A DNA stretch of 64,000 nucleotides from Methylumidiphilus sp963753955 (GTDB lineage: Bacteria; Pseudomonadota; Gammaproteobacteria; Methylococcales; Methylococcaceae): the NCBI GenBank assembly GCA_963753955.1, contig CAVWEM010000015.1:81987-145986 (forward strand). The letters are read 5' to 3'. Below are positions 18,580 to 27,526 of this stretch, piece by piece. Each line of letters begins with the position of its first letter. The stretch's first letter is position 1. The translations under genes and the position numbers were made by a program. The notes under the pieces are model-generated. The model had not been told where the DNA came from and ran no database searches. It saw only the letters and a program-made list of their open reading frames with translations.

Positions 18580-21072
18580 ATGAACCGCCTCGGATTTGCT
18601 GTCTTTTTCCTGTTGGCGATGCTCCTTACGCCCCCGGTCTGGCCGGGTTCTTCCTTTGTGATCCACGATATCCGGATCGAGGGCTTGCAGCGCATCTCGG
18701 CGGGAACGGTGTTCAATTACCTGCCGGTCAAGGTGGGTGACAGCTTCGATCAAAACGATTCCTCCGCAGTCATCAAGGCGCTGTTTAAGACGGGGTTTTT
18801 CAAGGATGTCCGCTTGGGGCGGGAACGCGATGCCTTGGTGGTGGTCGTGGAGGAGCGCCCTTCCATCGCCAGCGTCAAGATAGAAGGCAACAAGGACATC
18901 GGCACGGAAGACCTGAACAAGGGGCTCAAAAACATAGGCTTGGCGGAGGGCCGCGTGTTTGACCGGCAGATTCTGGACAAAGTCGAGCAGGAATTGCACA
19001 GGCAGTATTACAGCCGCGGCAAATATGGCTTGAAGATTGACAGCGAAGTGAAAGACATGTCCCGCAACCGGGTGGCTGTCACTTTGAAGATTTCCGAGGG
19101 CAAGGTCGCCAAGATCAAGCAAATCAATATCGTCGGCAACAAGTCCTTCGAGGATGGTGATTTGCTGAAGGTTTTTGAGCTAGGCACCTCCAACCTGATC
19201 TCTTTCTACACCAAGAACGACCAATACTCCAAGCAAAAGCTTTCCGCCGACTTGGAGCGGCTGCGCTCCTATTACATGGATCGGGGATACATCAATTTCG
19301 ACATTGAGTCCACGCAGGTTTCCATCACCCCGAATAAGAAGGAAATTTACATTACCATCAACGTCAAGGAGGGCGATATTTTCGCCGTCAACGAAGTGAA
19401 GTTGACCGGCAGGACCATTGTTCCACCGGAAGAGTTGACCCCTCTGGTGCAGATCGGCCCTACCGACACCTTTTCCCGCAAGCTTGCGACGGAGACCTCC
19501 AAGGCTATTTCTGACCGTTTGGGGGACGATGGATATATTTTCGCCAACGTCAATATGGTTCCCGACATCGACATGGCGAAAAAGACCGTCAACATCACTT
19601 TTTTCGTCGATCCGGGCAAGCAGGTTTACGTGCGCCGCATCAATATGCAGGGCAACACGAAGACGCGTGACGAAGTGTTGCGTCGGGAAATGCGGCAAAT
19701 GGAAGCGGCTTGGGCATCGACCACCAAGATCCAGCGCTCGAAGACCCGTCTTGAGCGGCTGGGCTATTTCCAGGAGGTGAACGTGGAGACGCCCGCCGTG
19801 CCGGGCACATCCGACCAGATTGATGTGAACTACACCGTGGTCGAGAAGCAATCCGGCAACCTCTCGGCGGGCGTGGGGTATTCACAGGTGCAGGGCATCA
19901 TCTTCAACGCCAGCGTGACCCAGGACAATGTCTTCGGCTCCGGCAAGCGGGTGAACTTCACCTTCAACAACAGTGCCTACAGCACGATGTACAATGTCGG
20001 CTATTCCAATCCGTACGCCACTTTGGACGGTGTCAGCAGCGGCTGGAACATCAGCTACCGCAAAACCAACGCCTACCAGGCGAACCTCGCCAGCTATACC
20101 ACCAACGTTTTCTCGGTGGCAGGGAACTGGGGGCTTCCGCTGGGCGAGTTCAGCAGCCTGCGCCTGAACCTGGATTATGAACACACCATCCTGAATGCTG
20201 CGGTAAACTCAGGATATTGTTCCTTGACCCCCTCGGTGCCGGTGTACCCAACCGATGCAAACCCCACGCCTTGCGGCACCGATGCCACTGTCAACGCTTA
20301 TGTGCCCCAGACCTACGCCAGCTCGCAACAGATTACGCAGTTCATCGCCCAGAACGGGGATACATTCAACACCTATTCGGTGGGCATGGGATACGTGCAT
20401 GACACCCTGAACCGGGCGCTTTTCGCCAACAATGGCGGCTCGCAGACTGTATCAGTGCTGGGTACGGTGCCATTCAGCGACCTCACCTATTACAAGGCCA
20501 GCGTCAGCGCGGTGCAATATTTCCCTCTCGCCAGGGATCTCACTTTAATGCTCAAGGGGGATGTCGCTTACGGCAATGCCTACGGCTCCACCAAGGGCGG
20601 GCTGCCGTTTTTCGAGCATTATTTTGCCGGAGGACCGTTGTCGGTGCGCGGTTTCATGGCCAATACCCTGGGTCCGCGGGATACCCCTTCGACTATAGGC
20701 TTGCAAAACGGTCAACAACCGCGTCCTTTTGGCGGCGCGAGCAAGCTTGTCAGCACGGCGGAATTGCTATTCCCGGTTCCTTTCATGGCGGACAGCAAGA
20801 GCATTCGGCTGGGGGCTTTCTTCGACGCCGGCAATGTGTTCGCCAATGGCTTCGATCTTGGCCAGTTGCGCTATTCGACCGGGCTTTCCGCCAAGTGGTT
20901 GTCGCCCTTCGGCGCGTTGACCTTCAGCATTGCCCAGCCGCTCAACGCCAAGACCGAATGTTATGGTAATAACCCGGTGAGCAATACCACCTGTCCCAAC
21001 GGAATCGGTCCTGGAACCGCTGTCGCGGATCAGGTGCAGCGCTTCCAGTTTTCCTTCGGGCAGGGGTTTTGA
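18580..21072 (+). CDS. bamA: Outer membrane protein assembly factor BamA
   Basis: The Omp85-family core of the BAM machine that folds beta-barrels into the outer membrane. The 830 residues comprise a signal peptide (AVFFLLAMLLTPPVWP), five POTRA repeats beginning FVIHDIRIEGLQRIS and running to about residue 425, and a C-terminal 16-strand barrel. The conserved loop-6 motif VRGF is at 689-692, and the chain ends in an aromatic residue (QFSFGQGF), as expected for an outer-membrane barrel. It is followed by skp, fabZ and lpxA in the classical envelope-gene order. Confidence 0.97.
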   Translation: MNRLGFAVFFLLAMLLTPPVWPGSSFVIHDIRIEGLQRISAGTVFNYLPVKVGDSFDQNDSSAVIKALFKTGFFKDVRLGRERDALVVVVEERPSIASVKIEGNKDIGTEDLNKGLKNIGLAEGRVFDRQILDKVEQELHRQYYSRGKYGLKIDSEVKDMSRNRVAVTLKISEGKVAKIKQINIVGNKSFEDGDLLKVFELGTSNLISFYTKNDQYSKQKLSADLERLRSYYMDRGYINFDIESTQVSITPNKKEIYITINVKEGDIFAVNEVKLTGRTIVPPEELTPLVQIGPTDTFSRKLATETSKAISDRLGDDGYIFANVNMVPDIDMAKKTVNITFFVDPGKQVYVRRINMQGNTKTRDEVLRREMRQMEAAWASTTKIQRSKTRLERLGYFQEVNVETPAVPGTSDQIDVNYTVVEKQSGNLSAGVGYSQVQGIIFNASVTQDNVFGSGKRVNFTFNNSAYSTMYNVGYSNPYATLDGVSSGWNISYRKTNAYQANLASYTTNVFSVAGNWGLPLGEFSSLRLNLDYEHTILNAAVNSGYCSLTPSVPVYPTDANPTPCGTDATVNAYVPQTYASSQQITQFIAQNGDTFNTYSVGMGYVHDTLNRALFANNGGSQTVSVLGTVPFSDLTYYKASVSAVQYFPLARDLTLMLKGDVAYGNAYGSTKGGLPFFEHYFAGGPLSVRGFMANTLGPRDTPSTIGLQNGQQPRPFGGASKLVSTAELLFPVPFMADSKSIRLGAFFDAGNVFANGFDLGQLRYSTGLSAKWLSPFGALTFSIAQPLNAKTECYGNNPVSNTTCPNGIGPGTAVADQVQRFQFSFGQGF

Positions 21073-21126
21073 GCTTTGGCATAAGGATGTCTGCGGCAAT
21101 TGTTCGTCCGTTGCGCAGGGTTCTTG

Positions 21127-21132
21127 TATAAT
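21127..21132 (+). promoter_or_regulatory. Possible -10 box ahead of skp
   Basis: TATAAT lies in the 185-base gap between bamA and skp. No good -35 hexamer is seen at 16-18 bases upstream, so this is only a candidate. Confidence 0.25.
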
Positions 21133-21257
21133 GGCTCCCCGAATGAGCCGGAACAAAGCCGGTTTGGTGCCGCACACTAGCGTACCGAAGACCCCATTGC
21201 CAGCGTATGCCGCCTTTGCCAATTATTCAACCTATTGATTTGGAGTGAGATTTGAAT

Positions 21258-21848
21258 ATGTCTAAAACGAGCTTGTGGTGTGTGCTGTTGGGTTTTTTAT
21301 TAGCCTTGAATGCCGGATTCGCGGCGGCTGAACCCGCAGCAGATTCCGATTCTGCCAACGGTGGCGGGCGCGGTCAGGCGTCGGGCCTGAAGATCGGCGT
21401 CGTCGATGTCATGTCCTTGATTGAAAAGTCTTCTCAAGGCGAACAGGCTAGAAAAACCATGGAGCGTGAATTCAAGCCCCGTGAGACCAAGCTGAACAGC
21501 GAGAAAGAGGAGATCACCAAGATGCGGGATCGCCTTGCCAAGGAGGCCGAGGTGATGAGCGAAGACGAACAAAAGAAACAGACCAAGGAACTCCTCAAAC
21601 GCATCGATGAGGTCCGTGGCGTGGAAGAAAAATTAAGGCGGGACTTCAACGAGACCCGCAACGAGGAAATGGCGAAGCTGCAAAAGTCCATCAGCGAAGC
21701 CATCCAGTCCCTGGCGAGGGAAGAGCGCTTTGATTTGATTTTATCCTCCGAAGGCGTGGCCTTCGCCGGGGAAGCGATCAATGTAACGACCAAGGTTGCC
21801 AGCCGGTTGGAAGGCGGCGTGGTCTCCTCCAAAGGCTCGAAGCGATAA
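21258..21848 (+). CDS. skp: Periplasmic chaperone Skp/OmpH
   Basis: A holdase that binds unfolded outer-membrane proteins on their way to BAM. The protein is 196 residues with a signal peptide ending near AGFAAA. A short low-complexity linker rich in Asp, Ser and Gly precedes the conserved beta start (LKIGVVDVMSLIEKSSQGEQA). Two long charged coiled-coil arms (about residues 70-155) form the tentacles. ATG 21258 is preferred over TTG 21252 because GGAGTGAG at 21242-21249 is better spaced to it. Directly downstream of bamA, as usual. Confidence 0.92.
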   Translation: MSKTSLWCVLLGFLLALNAGFAAAEPAADSDSANGGGRGQASGLKIGVVDVMSLIEKSSQGEQARKTMEREFKPRETKLNSEKEEITKMRDRLAKEAEVMSEDEQKKQTKELLKRIDEVRGVEEKLRRDFNETRNEEMAKLQKSISEAIQSLAREERFDLILSSEGVAFAGEAINVTTKVASRLEGGVVSSKGSKR

Positions 21849-21904
21849 TCAGCCCCCCGCATCCTTATCCCCCAGCATTAACTTTTTTCAAGGAAAAAAA
21901 CGCA

Positions 21905-22345
21905 TTGGATATTCAAGAAATAAAGGAATTCCTGCCGCATCGATACCCCTTTCTGCTGGTTGACCGTGTCTTAGAATGCGAGCCGGGGAAGCGTCTGCTG
22001 GCCATCAAAAATGTGACGTTCAACGAGCCATTCTTCCAGGGGCATTTCCCCGGGCTTCCCATCATGCCGGGCGTTCTCATCATTGAGGCGATGGCCCAGG
22101 CGACCGGCCTGTTGGCGGGTAACTCGGCACCGGATGTGCTTGGGAAAGGCAAGACTTACTATTTGGTGGGACTGGATAAGGTTCGGTTTAAGCGCCCCGT
22201 GGTGCCGGGAGACCAACTCAGGCTGGAGGCATGTTATATACGCCACAAGCGGAATATTTGGGCCTTCCAATGCCGCGCCGAGGTGGATGGAGATCTCGTG
22301 GCCAGTGCGGAAATCATGTGCGCAGCCGCGGAGCAGAGTTCTTGA
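21905..22345 (+). CDS. fabZ: (3R)-hydroxyacyl-ACP dehydratase FabZ
   Basis: Dehydrates beta-hydroxyacyl-ACP in fatty acid elongation and sits beside lipid A genes because both draw on the same substrate pool. It is 146 residues, typical length. Hot-dog fold with PHRYPFLLVDR, catalytic H47 in QGHFPGLPIMPGV and E61 in IIEAMAQ. The start is TTG at 21905 (encoding MDIQEIKEFLPHRYP) with AAGGA about 10 bases upstream; no ATG fits. It follows skp directly: the lpxD gene normally found between them is absent. Confidence 0.95.
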   Translation: MDIQEIKEFLPHRYPFLLVDRVLECEPGKRLLAIKNVTFNEPFFQGHFPGLPIMPGVLIIEAMAQATGLLAGNSAPDVLGKGKTYYLVGLDKVRFKRPVVPGDQLRLEACYIRHKRNIWAFQCRAEVDGDLVASAEIMCAAAEQSS

Positions 22346-23112
22346 TTCATTCGACAGCGATCATTGATCCTTCCGCCGAACTGGCGGATGACGTGAGTGT
22401 CGGACCCTACAGCATCGTCGGCCCCGGCGTCCAGATCGGTGCGGGCACAATCCTAGGTTCCCATGTGGTCCTCAAGGGGCCGACGCGGATTGGCAAGAAC
22501 AACCGGATATTCCAGTTTGCCTCGGTGGGCGAGGACACGCAGGACATGAAATATCGTGGCGAGCCTACCCGCCTGGATATCGGCGACCGCAACATCATCC
22601 GCGAATTCTGCACACTCCACCGGGGTACGGCGCAGGACAAGTCGCTGACCAAGGTGGGTGACGACAATCTGTTCATGGCCTACTCGCATGTCGCCCATGA
22701 CTGCATCGTGGGCAACCATGTGATCATGGCCAATGCCGCTTCCATTGCCGGGCATGTGTTGGTCGAGGATTACGCTATCCTCGGCGGCTTTTCCCTGGTG
22801 CATCAATTTTGTAAAATCGGCAAGCACAGTTTTTCGGCGATGGGCAGCGTCATTTCCCGTGACATACCCCCTTATGTATTGGTGGGCGGGCAGCCGACCA
22901 AGCCGCACGGCATCAACGCCGTCGGGCTGGAACGGAAAGGTTTTAGCCAGGACGCGATCCGCCAAGTCAAGAAGGCTTATAAAATCGTCTTCAAATCAGG
23001 TTTGAAGCTGGAAGACGCCATCGGCGCGTTGGAAGAAATGGCCGAAGAGACGCCAGAAATCCATTGCCTAGTCAATTTTCTCAAGCAAACCCAGCGCAGC
23101 ATCCTGCGCTGA
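22342..23112 (+). CDS. lpxA: UDP-N-acetylglucosamine acyltransferase LpxA
   Basis: Transfers a hydroxyacyl chain from ACP to UDP-GlcNAc, the first step of lipid A synthesis. From TTG 22342, whose last bases overlap the fabZ stop (TTGA), the protein is 256 residues. The left-handed beta-helix is built from hexapeptide repeats (for example VSVGPYSIVGPGVQIGAGTILG), with catalytic H119 in SHVAHDCIVGNH. The C-terminal helical domain ends FLKQTQRSILR. GGAG at about 22330 supports the start. The overlapping stop and start imply coupled translation with fabZ. lpxB does not follow. Confidence 0.95.
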   Translation: MIHSTAIIDPSAELADDVSVGPYSIVGPGVQIGAGTILGSHVVLKGPTRIGKNNRIFQFASVGEDTQDMKYRGEPTRLDIGDRNIIREFCTLHRGTAQDKSLTKVGDDNLFMAYSHVAHDCIVGNHVIMANAASIAGHVLVEDYAILGGFSLVHQFCKIGKHSFSAMGSVISRDIPPYVLVGGQPTKPHGINAVGLERKGFSQDAIRQVKKAYKIVFKSGLKLEDAIGALEEMAEETPEIHCLVNFLKQTQRSILR

Positions 23113-23711
23113 CCGGCGCGACCACTTTCACGGATGGGCGGAGACTCGTCGTCGGCATTGACGAGGTGGGGCGGGGGTGCCTCGCCGGCGCGGTGATCGC
23201 CGCCGCCGTCATCCTGGGGCCGGGAACCCTGGTTGACGGATTGGCCGACTCGAAAAAGCTGACGCCCAGACGGCGCGAAGACTTGGCGGCGCAGATCAAA
23301 GAACAGGCTCTGGCCTGGGCCATAGGCCGGGCCGAGCCGGGTGAGATCGACCGGATCAACATCCTGCAAGCCTCAATGCTCGCCATGCGCCGCGCCTACG
23401 CCGCGTTGGCCGTCCCCGCCGATTGGGCCAAGGTGGACGGCAACCGCTACCCACATTTGCCTTGTCCCGGAGAAGCCGTCATCGGTGGCGATGCAAGCAT
23501 TGCCGAAATCTCTGCGGCTTCCATCCTGGCCAAGGTCGCCCGCGACGCCGAGATGGAGATAATCGACGCACTCTATCCGGGTTACCAGTTCGCCGTCCAC
23601 AAGGGCTATCCCACCGCCCTGCACCAAGCCAAACTCATCGAACTGGGTGCCACGCCCCTGCACCGGCATAGCTTCGCCCCCGTTGCCCGGTTGTTAGCCC
23701 GCAATCCCTGA
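23064..23711 (+). CDS. rnhB: Ribonuclease HII
   Basis: Removes RNA from RNA-DNA hybrids and misincorporated ribonucleotides. Conserved acidic residues lie in VVGIDEVGRGCLAG, near ADSKKLTPRRRE, in GGDASIAEISAASILAKVARDAEM, and in the FAVHKGYPTALH segment. The start is uncertain. TTG 23064 gives 215 residues but overlaps lpxA by 49 bases; the only nearer candidate is CTG 23109. No ATG exists in frame before the catalytic motif. It is part of the bamA-to-rnhB envelope group. Confidence 0.93.
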   Translation: MPSQFSQANPAQHPALTGATTFTDGRRLVVGIDEVGRGCLAGAVIAAAVILGPGTLVDGLADSKKLTPRRREDLAAQIKEQALAWAIGRAEPGEIDRINILQASMLAMRRAYAALAVPADWAKVDGNRYPHLPCPGEAVIGGDASIAEISAASILAKVARDAEMEIIDALYPGYQFAVHKGYPTALHQAKLIELGATPLHRHSFAPVARLLARNP

Positions 23712-23738
23712 ATACACCAAACCAATAGGCAAAGCACT

Positions 23739-24371
23739 ATGGAATTGTTGGCCATCAGTCTTTCCGGGCCGCAAACGCTGGCATACCAGGGCCGTAGCGC
23801 GGAAACCGGCATTTGCAAGCAGCCCGTCACCGGCCCGGTCCAAGCTACCGCCGAAGGCATCCTGGGCGATACCCAGGTTGACCGGGACAACCACGGCGGG
23901 GCCGACAAGGCGGTCTATGCCTATGCGGTGGAAAACTACCGATTTTGGGAGCAGGCGCTTGGCCGCACACTGCCTTATGGCCAGTTCGGCGAAAACTTGG
24001 CGGTCAGCGGCCTGACTGACGAGGCCGTGCATATCGGCGACATCTTTCGCATCGGCCCGGTAGAGTGCCAAGTCACCCAGCCTCGCGTACCCTGCTTCAA
24101 ACTGGGCCTGAGGATGGAAGATCCGGGTTTCGTCCGGCGTTTCCATCATTCGGGCCGGGTCGGTTTTTATCTGCGGGTGCTCAAGGAAGGCCCGCTCACG
24201 CCGGGCGACGCCATCGAACGCCTGCATGAAGATCCGGGCCAATTGAGCATCCGTGACGCCATGCTCGCCCTCAACAAAAATCCCCGCCAACAAGAAATCA
24301 TCCGCCGCGCCTTGGCTATTCCTGCCTTGTCGCAGGCTTGGCGGGAGAGCCTACAGAAGAAGCAATCATGA
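23739..24371 (+). CDS. MOSC-domain protein, YiiM family
   Basis: A 210-residue protein with a MOSC fold (sulfur-carrier/Moco-sulfurase-type). Typical motifs: GILGDTQVDRDNHGGADKAVYAYAVENYRFW, FGENLAVSGLTDEAVHIGDIF, and the conserved Cys in QPRVPCFKLGLRM. E. coli YiiM is a molybdenum enzyme that reduces N-hydroxylated bases; whether this one does so is inference. The stop overlaps the nadC start (ATGA), so the two are coupled. Confidence 0.87.
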   Translation: MELLAISLSGPQTLAYQGRSAETGICKQPVTGPVQATAEGILGDTQVDRDNHGGADKAVYAYAVENYRFWEQALGRTLPYGQFGENLAVSGLTDEAVHIGDIFRIGPVECQVTQPRVPCFKLGLRMEDPGFVRRFHHSGRVGFYLRVLKEGPLTPGDAIERLHEDPGQLSIRDAMLALNKNPRQQEIIRRALAIPALSQAWRESLQKKQS

Positions 24372-25240
24372 ATGACGCGACACCGGCCACACGGGTCGAT
24401 CCTGAAGAAATCGCCCGTTTCATCCGCGAAGACCTAGGGTCTGGGGATCTGACCGCCCTCATCGTGCCGGAATCGGCGCGGGCCGGGGCCCGCGTCATCA
24501 CCCGCGAGGCCATGGTTTTGTGTGGCCGTCAGTGGTTCGATGCCGTCTTCGCCCGGCTCGATCCTGCCGTTCGCATAGACTGGCAGGCGGAGGAGGGCGC
24601 GGACTTGCCGGCGGGAGCGCTGCTATGCATATTATCCGGCCCGGCCCGCGCCTTGTTGACTGGAGAGCGCACGGCCTTGAACCTGCTGCAAACCTTATCG
24701 GCCACCGCCACCGTGGCTCGGGAATATGCCCGGGCGGCGGCTGGCACCGGATTGACTGTGCTGGACACCCGCAAGACCATCCCCGGCCTGCGCCAAGCGC
24801 AGAAATATGCCGTGCGTTGCGGCGGCTGCGCCAACCACCGCACTGGGCTATACGATGGCATCCTCATCAAAGAAAACCACATCATCGCGGCAGGCTCCAT
24901 TGCCTTGGCCGTGGGCAAGGCCCAGGAATTGGAGGCTAACGTGCTGATCGAGGTGGAGGTGGAGAATCTGGATGAATTGGCGCAGGCTCTGGAGGCTGGC
25001 GTGACCAGGGTATTGCTAGACAATTTCACCTTGGACATGATGCGCGAGGCGGTGGCATTGAGTGCTGGCCGGGCGAAGCTGGAGGTTTCGGGCAATGTCA
25101 GCCTGGAGAATATCCCTGCCATCGCCGCGACCGGCGTGGATTACGCCTCCGTCGGAGCTTTGACCAAGCATGTGCGGGCGGTGGATTTGTCGATGAGGAT
25201 TGTGGTCCGGGCGCAAAGAGACGCGCCCGAACTAAATTGA
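24368..25240 (+). CDS. nadC: Nicotinate-nucleotide diphosphorylase (carboxylating)
   Basis: Converts quinolinate and PRPP to nicotinate mononucleotide in de novo NAD synthesis. The 290 residues carry RFIREDLGSGDLTA, GERTALNLLQTLSATAT, LDTRKTIPGLRQAQKYAVRCGGCANHRTGLYDG (quinolinate-binding His/Arg/Lys), LIKENHI, VEVENLDEL and LEVSGNVS. ATG 24368 overlaps the preceding stop; the upstream in-frame ATG at 24338 lies inside the MOSC gene. It is convergent with the lipase gene. Confidence 0.96.
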   Translation: MNDATPATRVDPEEIARFIREDLGSGDLTALIVPESARAGARVITREAMVLCGRQWFDAVFARLDPAVRIDWQAEEGADLPAGALLCILSGPARALLTGERTALNLLQTLSATATVAREYARAAAGTGLTVLDTRKTIPGLRQAQKYAVRCGGCANHRTGLYDGILIKENHIIAAGSIALAVGKAQELEANVLIEVEVENLDELAQALEAGVTRVLLDNFTLDMMREAVALSAGRAKLEVSGNVSLENIPAIAATGVDYASVGALTKHVRAVDLSMRIVVRAQRDAPELN

Positions 25241-25265
25241 AGGATTGTCTTTCTGAACATCCATG

Positions 25266-25299
25266 CCCCTCTCCCTCTTGGGAGAGGGCTGGGGTGAAG
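25266..25299. repeat. Dispersed intergenic palindrome, copy 2 (CCCTCTCCC family)
   Basis: CCCTCTCCC (25267-25275) pairs with GGGAGAGGG (25280-25288) around a 4-base loop, then CTGGGGTGAAGG. It has the same core and tail as the copy at 3.73 kb. It sits between convergent nadC and the lipase gene. Confidence 0.75.
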
Positions 25300-25422
25300 G
25301 CAGATCTAAAAAATCCGGCCTTTGCTTTCTGCAATGCTATTTTTCCTTGCGGCAAGAATATCTCGATGCCAATCGGGTGATTCAACGTCTGTTGCTTCAA
25401 AGCCGTTGCCCGACCTACCCGG

Positions 25423-26691
25423 CTATCTATCCGGTATTTCCTTTACGCATTGCACCACCTTTTCAAGCGATTCTTTCGTGCAGCAAGAGGCAAGGGCAAG
25501 GGGCTGCATTTCGGTATTGGCAACATTAGCCTGCGCATTGCTATGGTTCGGCGTATTGGCCTTGGTCAACCATTTATAATACAAAATGTGATCATCTACA
25601 AGCGACAACTGTGTCTGGCATTGGTCTTGGTCTTGTTTATCCAATGCAAGCAGCTTATATAGCAAATCCTTGGCCTGCTTATTGGCCTGCTTAAAAGCTT
25701 CTTGGCGGTCGCCCGATCCAAGAGGCTTTAGATAAGCCACTAGATAAGCCTCCCCCAAGTGAGACACTTCATCGAGATCGGGTTTATGTACTATAACCTT
25801 CAAACGGTCGAGATGTTCGTCTAGAGAGTGTACCCGTTCATTGAGGTTATCTGCTTGGTTTGAAATTACCTTGCCAGTGCCGTTGGTGTCCACGTAAAAC
25901 AAACTTCCTACCGAGCCATAGTCAGGTATTATTGGTAATCCTGGCAGTTTATTGAAGAGTTTTTTGAAGTCATAAGCGATTTCAATGATTTTGCCATGAG
26001 CGCCTGTAACATCCTTAGTCAGCGGAACATGAGTGACTATGTCGTCCTTGTATTCAAATCGCCAAGTGTTGTTGAAGCAATCCTTGTCTTTGTTGGCTTT
26101 TTCCTGGGTAAGACTACGGGCAGGTTCAAAGGCATAGGTTGCGGTAGGCTTCGGCAATCCTGCTTGACCACCATTATCTTTGCAAATCTTATCCGTTCCC
26201 AGCAAGGCAGTCGCCGCGCCTTTGCTGTGTCCAGTTAGGAAAAATTTGTTTTGCTTGGCATTTTCAATCCATTCTTTTCGCTTAAGCTGATTTTGCAGGT
26301 CATCAATGATATTGCTCCACACCTTCAAGAATCCTTCATGGTATCCATCCTTTTCAAAGGCCGGCGGCACAAACTGGCCTAGCATAAAATCGTTCAGCCA
26401 ATCCAACGCAATTCTTCCAGGCTCACTATTTTTATTGATGGGTGGCTGGGTTCCCCTGATGGCAAGAATCAAGTCTTTCCCCGGTGAATTAATCAAAAGA
26501 TAGCCGTCTAGTTTTTCGGGGCCAAGATCAGACTTCAATATAATTTGCTCATCGGCGATACCTGTAAATTCCGGCGTATTTTTCAAACACGTCAAGGCAT
26601 CGTTGGGAGAATGTTCGTAAGCACAGTTTGAAGCGATGACCAAACGGTAGGCAAGACCGACATCCAAATCGTCGGGTTTGGCAGCCCGCAT
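25423..26691 (-). CDS. Lipase class 3-like alpha/beta hydrolase
   Basis: About 422 residues from ATG 26691; upstream ATGs at 26760 and 26718 lie inside a palindromic repeat and are less likely. The fragment KDLILAIRGTQ, then DWLNDFM and the nucleophile elbow FLTGHSKGAATALL (catalytic Ser) match fungal-type class 3 lipases. An Asp and His should lie in the region DDIVTHVPLTKDV. No signal peptide is evident. The C-terminal third is lysine- and glutamine-rich with a double cysteine (SCCTKES). Its base composition is clearly more AT-rich than the neighbours, suggesting acquisition. Substrate unknown. Confidence 0.68.
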   Translation of the reverse strand: MRAAKPDDLDVGLAYRLVIASNCAYEHSPNDALTCLKNTPEFTGIADEQIILKSDLGPEKLDGYLLINSPGKDLILAIRGTQPPINKNSEPGRIALDWLNDFMLGQFVPPAFEKDGYHEGFLKVWSNIIDDLQNQLKRKEWIENAKQNKFFLTGHSKGAATALLGTDKICKDNGGQAGLPKPTATYAFEPARSLTQEKANKDKDCFNNTWRFEYKDDIVTHVPLTKDVTGAHGKIIEIAYDFKKLFNKLPGLPIIPDYGSVGSLFYVDTNGTGKVISNQADNLNERVHSLDEHLDRLKVIVHKPDLDEVSHLGEAYLVAYLKPLGSGDRQEAFKQANKQAKDLLYKLLALDKQDQDQCQTQLSLVDDHILYYKWLTKANTPNHSNAQANVANTEMQPLALASCCTKESLEKVVQCVKEIPDR

Positions 26692-26766
26692 AGGATGTGC
26701 CGACGTAAGGAGGCGCATCAATCGAGAAACGCGAATGATGCGCTTCGTACCTCTGCGCATCCTATG
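26689..26766. repeat. Palindromic dispersed-type repeat upstream of the lipase gene
   Basis: Outer arms CATAGGATGTGC (26689-26700) and GCGCATCCTATG (26755-26766) match at 11 of 12 pairs. Inner arms around 26711-26719 and 26737-26745 (GGCGCATCA / TGATGCGC) also pair. The nested palindrome overlaps the candidate lipase start. It resembles the GGATGCGC-type mobile repeats of many gammaproteobacteria; only one copy is seen here. Confidence 0.6.
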
Positions 26767-26832
26767 GCCCTATCGCAATCCAACGGATGCCGGGAAATGT
26801 TTTGGGGCAAGTTTCTGATCTTATCAGCCTTT

Positions 26833-26855
26833 ATGCCGAAGAAGCAGGCGGTTTT
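26833..26855. repeat. 23-bp fragment identical to part of the HbpS-like gene
   Basis: The 23 bases from ATGCCGAAGAAGC to GCGGTTTT at 26833-26855 are identical to 27765-27787 inside the HbpS-like gene and in the same orientation. The surrounding bases do not align. It may be a relic of a second copy. Confidence 0.5.
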
Positions 26856-26880
26856 GGCAGTGACGCAAACCACTAGAAGC

Positions 26881-27471
26881 CTACCAAATGGCTGGCGAGA
26901 ATCCCTCCTCGTTGCGGACGACCAAATGCTCGCCGCTTTGGCCGATCACAAACAGCCCCTTGCGAAAGGCATAAGCCGCCACATTGTCGGGTTTCACCAT
27001 CGCAGCCATCGCGCCCATGACTCGTCTGTCGGTGTAGGTCGGCAACAGGCGCTTCAACTTCGCCAGCCGGGCCAAATGCTCGTTGACATCGGCCAGCTTC
27101 AGATTGCTCTTGCATTCGATGGCGACCACATCGGTATCGTTGACGACCAGCAAATCCACTTCTATGCCCTCTTCCCCGCGCTGGGAGCTGACATTCTGGT
27201 GCACCTCGTGAACCTCGATGCCGCGCTCGCGGAACAGGCGCACGGCGGAGGGGCGCACCGCATCCTCGATGAAATTCCCTAGCCGGTTGCCCAGCTTGCC
27301 GATGCTGGCCGTCACTTCCTTGAGCTTGCGATCCGTCTCTTTGGACTGCTCCGCAAGCTCTTTGAGTATTTGCTCGGTCTCTTTGCGTTGGCGGTCGGTT
27401 TCCTGAAACTTGAAGGTGGTTTCATGGAATAGCCGCCAAACATCGTCTAAAGTGGGTGCTGGGCTTGTCAC
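26881..27471 (-). CDS. Coiled-coil PD-(D/E)XK nuclease-like protein (DUF3782-like)
   Basis: A protein of 196 residues from GTG 27471. Residues up to about 55 form a heptad-rich coiled coil (QETDRQRKETEQILKELAEQ). The C-terminal part has a nuclease-like core: GIEVDLLVVND (Asp) and VVAIECKSNLK (E-x-K). This pattern occurs in uncharacterised proteins often linked to mobile or defence regions. A longer reading frame extends to 27639, but its extra residues look non-coding. Function not known; DNA cleavage is inference from the fold. Confidence 0.65.
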   Translation of the reverse strand: MTSPAPTLDDVWRLFHETTFKFQETDRQRKETEQILKELAEQSKETDRKLKEVTASIGKLGNRLGNFIEDAVRPSAVRLFRERGIEVHEVHQNVSSQRGEEGIEVDLLVVNDTDVVAIECKSNLKLADVNEHLARLAKLKRLLPTYTDRRVMGAMAAMVKPDNVAAYAFRKGLFVIGQSGEHLVVRNEEGFSPAIW

Positions 27472-27526
27472 GGGAGATGGCCTACAGAGTGGTAGGGGCA
27501 AGCCTATTCTAGCAAACCCCAACCTG

